Below, piece after piece: positions 53,722 to 53,821 of a stretch of DNA of 53,821 nt. The notes beneath the pieces are model-generated. The model made no database searches. It was not told where the DNA came from and saw only the letters and a list, made by a program, of their open reading frames with translations. This DNA is from Candidatus Babeliales bacterium. GTDB taxonomy: Bacteria > Babelota > Babeliae > Babelales > Chromulinivoraceae. A program made the position numbers and the translations under genes. The stretch is from assembly GCA_017992075.1 (NCBI GenBank), contig JAGOPI010000001.1, positions 67,358 through 121,178 on the forward strand, in the 5' to 3' direction. Position 1 is the stretch's first letter, and each line of letters starts with the position of its first letter.

Positions 53722-53821
53722 GCCATATCAACATTCCTACAAAATAAACAAAAGATAGAAAACTGTTAGCGCATTTATCGAATCGAGAAAAAATGCGACG
53801 AAAATGTTTTATTTTACTAAA

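Overview
The window is AT-rich, densely packed bacterial DNA. It looks like part of the chromosome of a small-genome, probably host-associated bacterium. The mix of a housekeeping core, many unrecognised secreted proteins with N-terminal signal peptides, an amino-acid importer of the PutP type and an ATP-dependent DNA ligase is most reminiscent of Candidatus Dependentiae (TM6). That assignment is inference from gene content and style, not from a marker search.

Layout. Positions 1-13873 hold the fused S10/spc/alpha ribosomal operons in the classical order (L23-L2-S19-L22-S3-L16-L29-S17-L14-L24-L5-S14-S8-L6-L18-S5-L15-SecY-Adk-Map-IF1-L36-S13-S11-S4-RpoA-L17), followed by a NifU-like protein. 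L30 (rpmD) is missing from its usual place between S5 and L15. Positions 13874-17174 carry a cluster of four secreted or membrane-anchored proteins of unknown function. The first two are tandem paralogues that share a near-identical C-terminal half and a duplicated two-hairpin 3' module. Positions 17189-22077 hold an SbcC/Rad50-type ATPase (minus strand), an unusual phosphohexomutase and endonuclease IV.

A CAT-anticodon tRNA (probably tRNA-Ile2) is followed by a zinc-ribbon coiled-coil protein, RNase HI, a SpoIID-like protein, a YdjM-like membrane protein and a secreted protein. Positions 26415-35058 contain a PutP-like symporter, TatD, HU, SerS, DUF58 and DUF4381-like proteins, HemW, a pyridoxamine-phosphate-oxidase-fold protein and a secreted coiled-coil protein. 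tRNA-Leu(GAG), SecD and tRNA-Met(CAT) come next. The 3' end of tRNA-Met is duplicated on the far side of a tiny GIY-YIG nuclease gene, with the look of a mini mobile element.

Positions 37658-41788 encode two large secreted proteins built from a repeated domain of about 180 residues that I do not recognise. Three of its six copies are nearly identical in DNA sequence. An archaeal/eukaryal-style ATP-dependent DNA ligase, two more secreted proteins (one of 1234 residues), further small secreted proteins, RsmG, a MATE transporter, GatC and GatA complete the window.

How the genes work together. The left third makes the translation and secretion machinery (ribosome, SecY, IF1, RNA polymerase alpha). 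SecD and SecY serve export of the many signal-peptide proteins. GatCA, SerS and the tRNAs support translation. SbcC-like, Nfo, RNase HI, TatD, HU and the ligase serve genome maintenance. The accessory content is almost entirely secreted proteins, the likeliest host-interaction or cell-surface repertoire. The most novel-looking items are the secreted repeat-domain pair, the tRNA-Met/GIY-YIG duplication and the tandem secreted paralogues with their shared hairpin module. No gap longer than about 300 bases lacks a gene.
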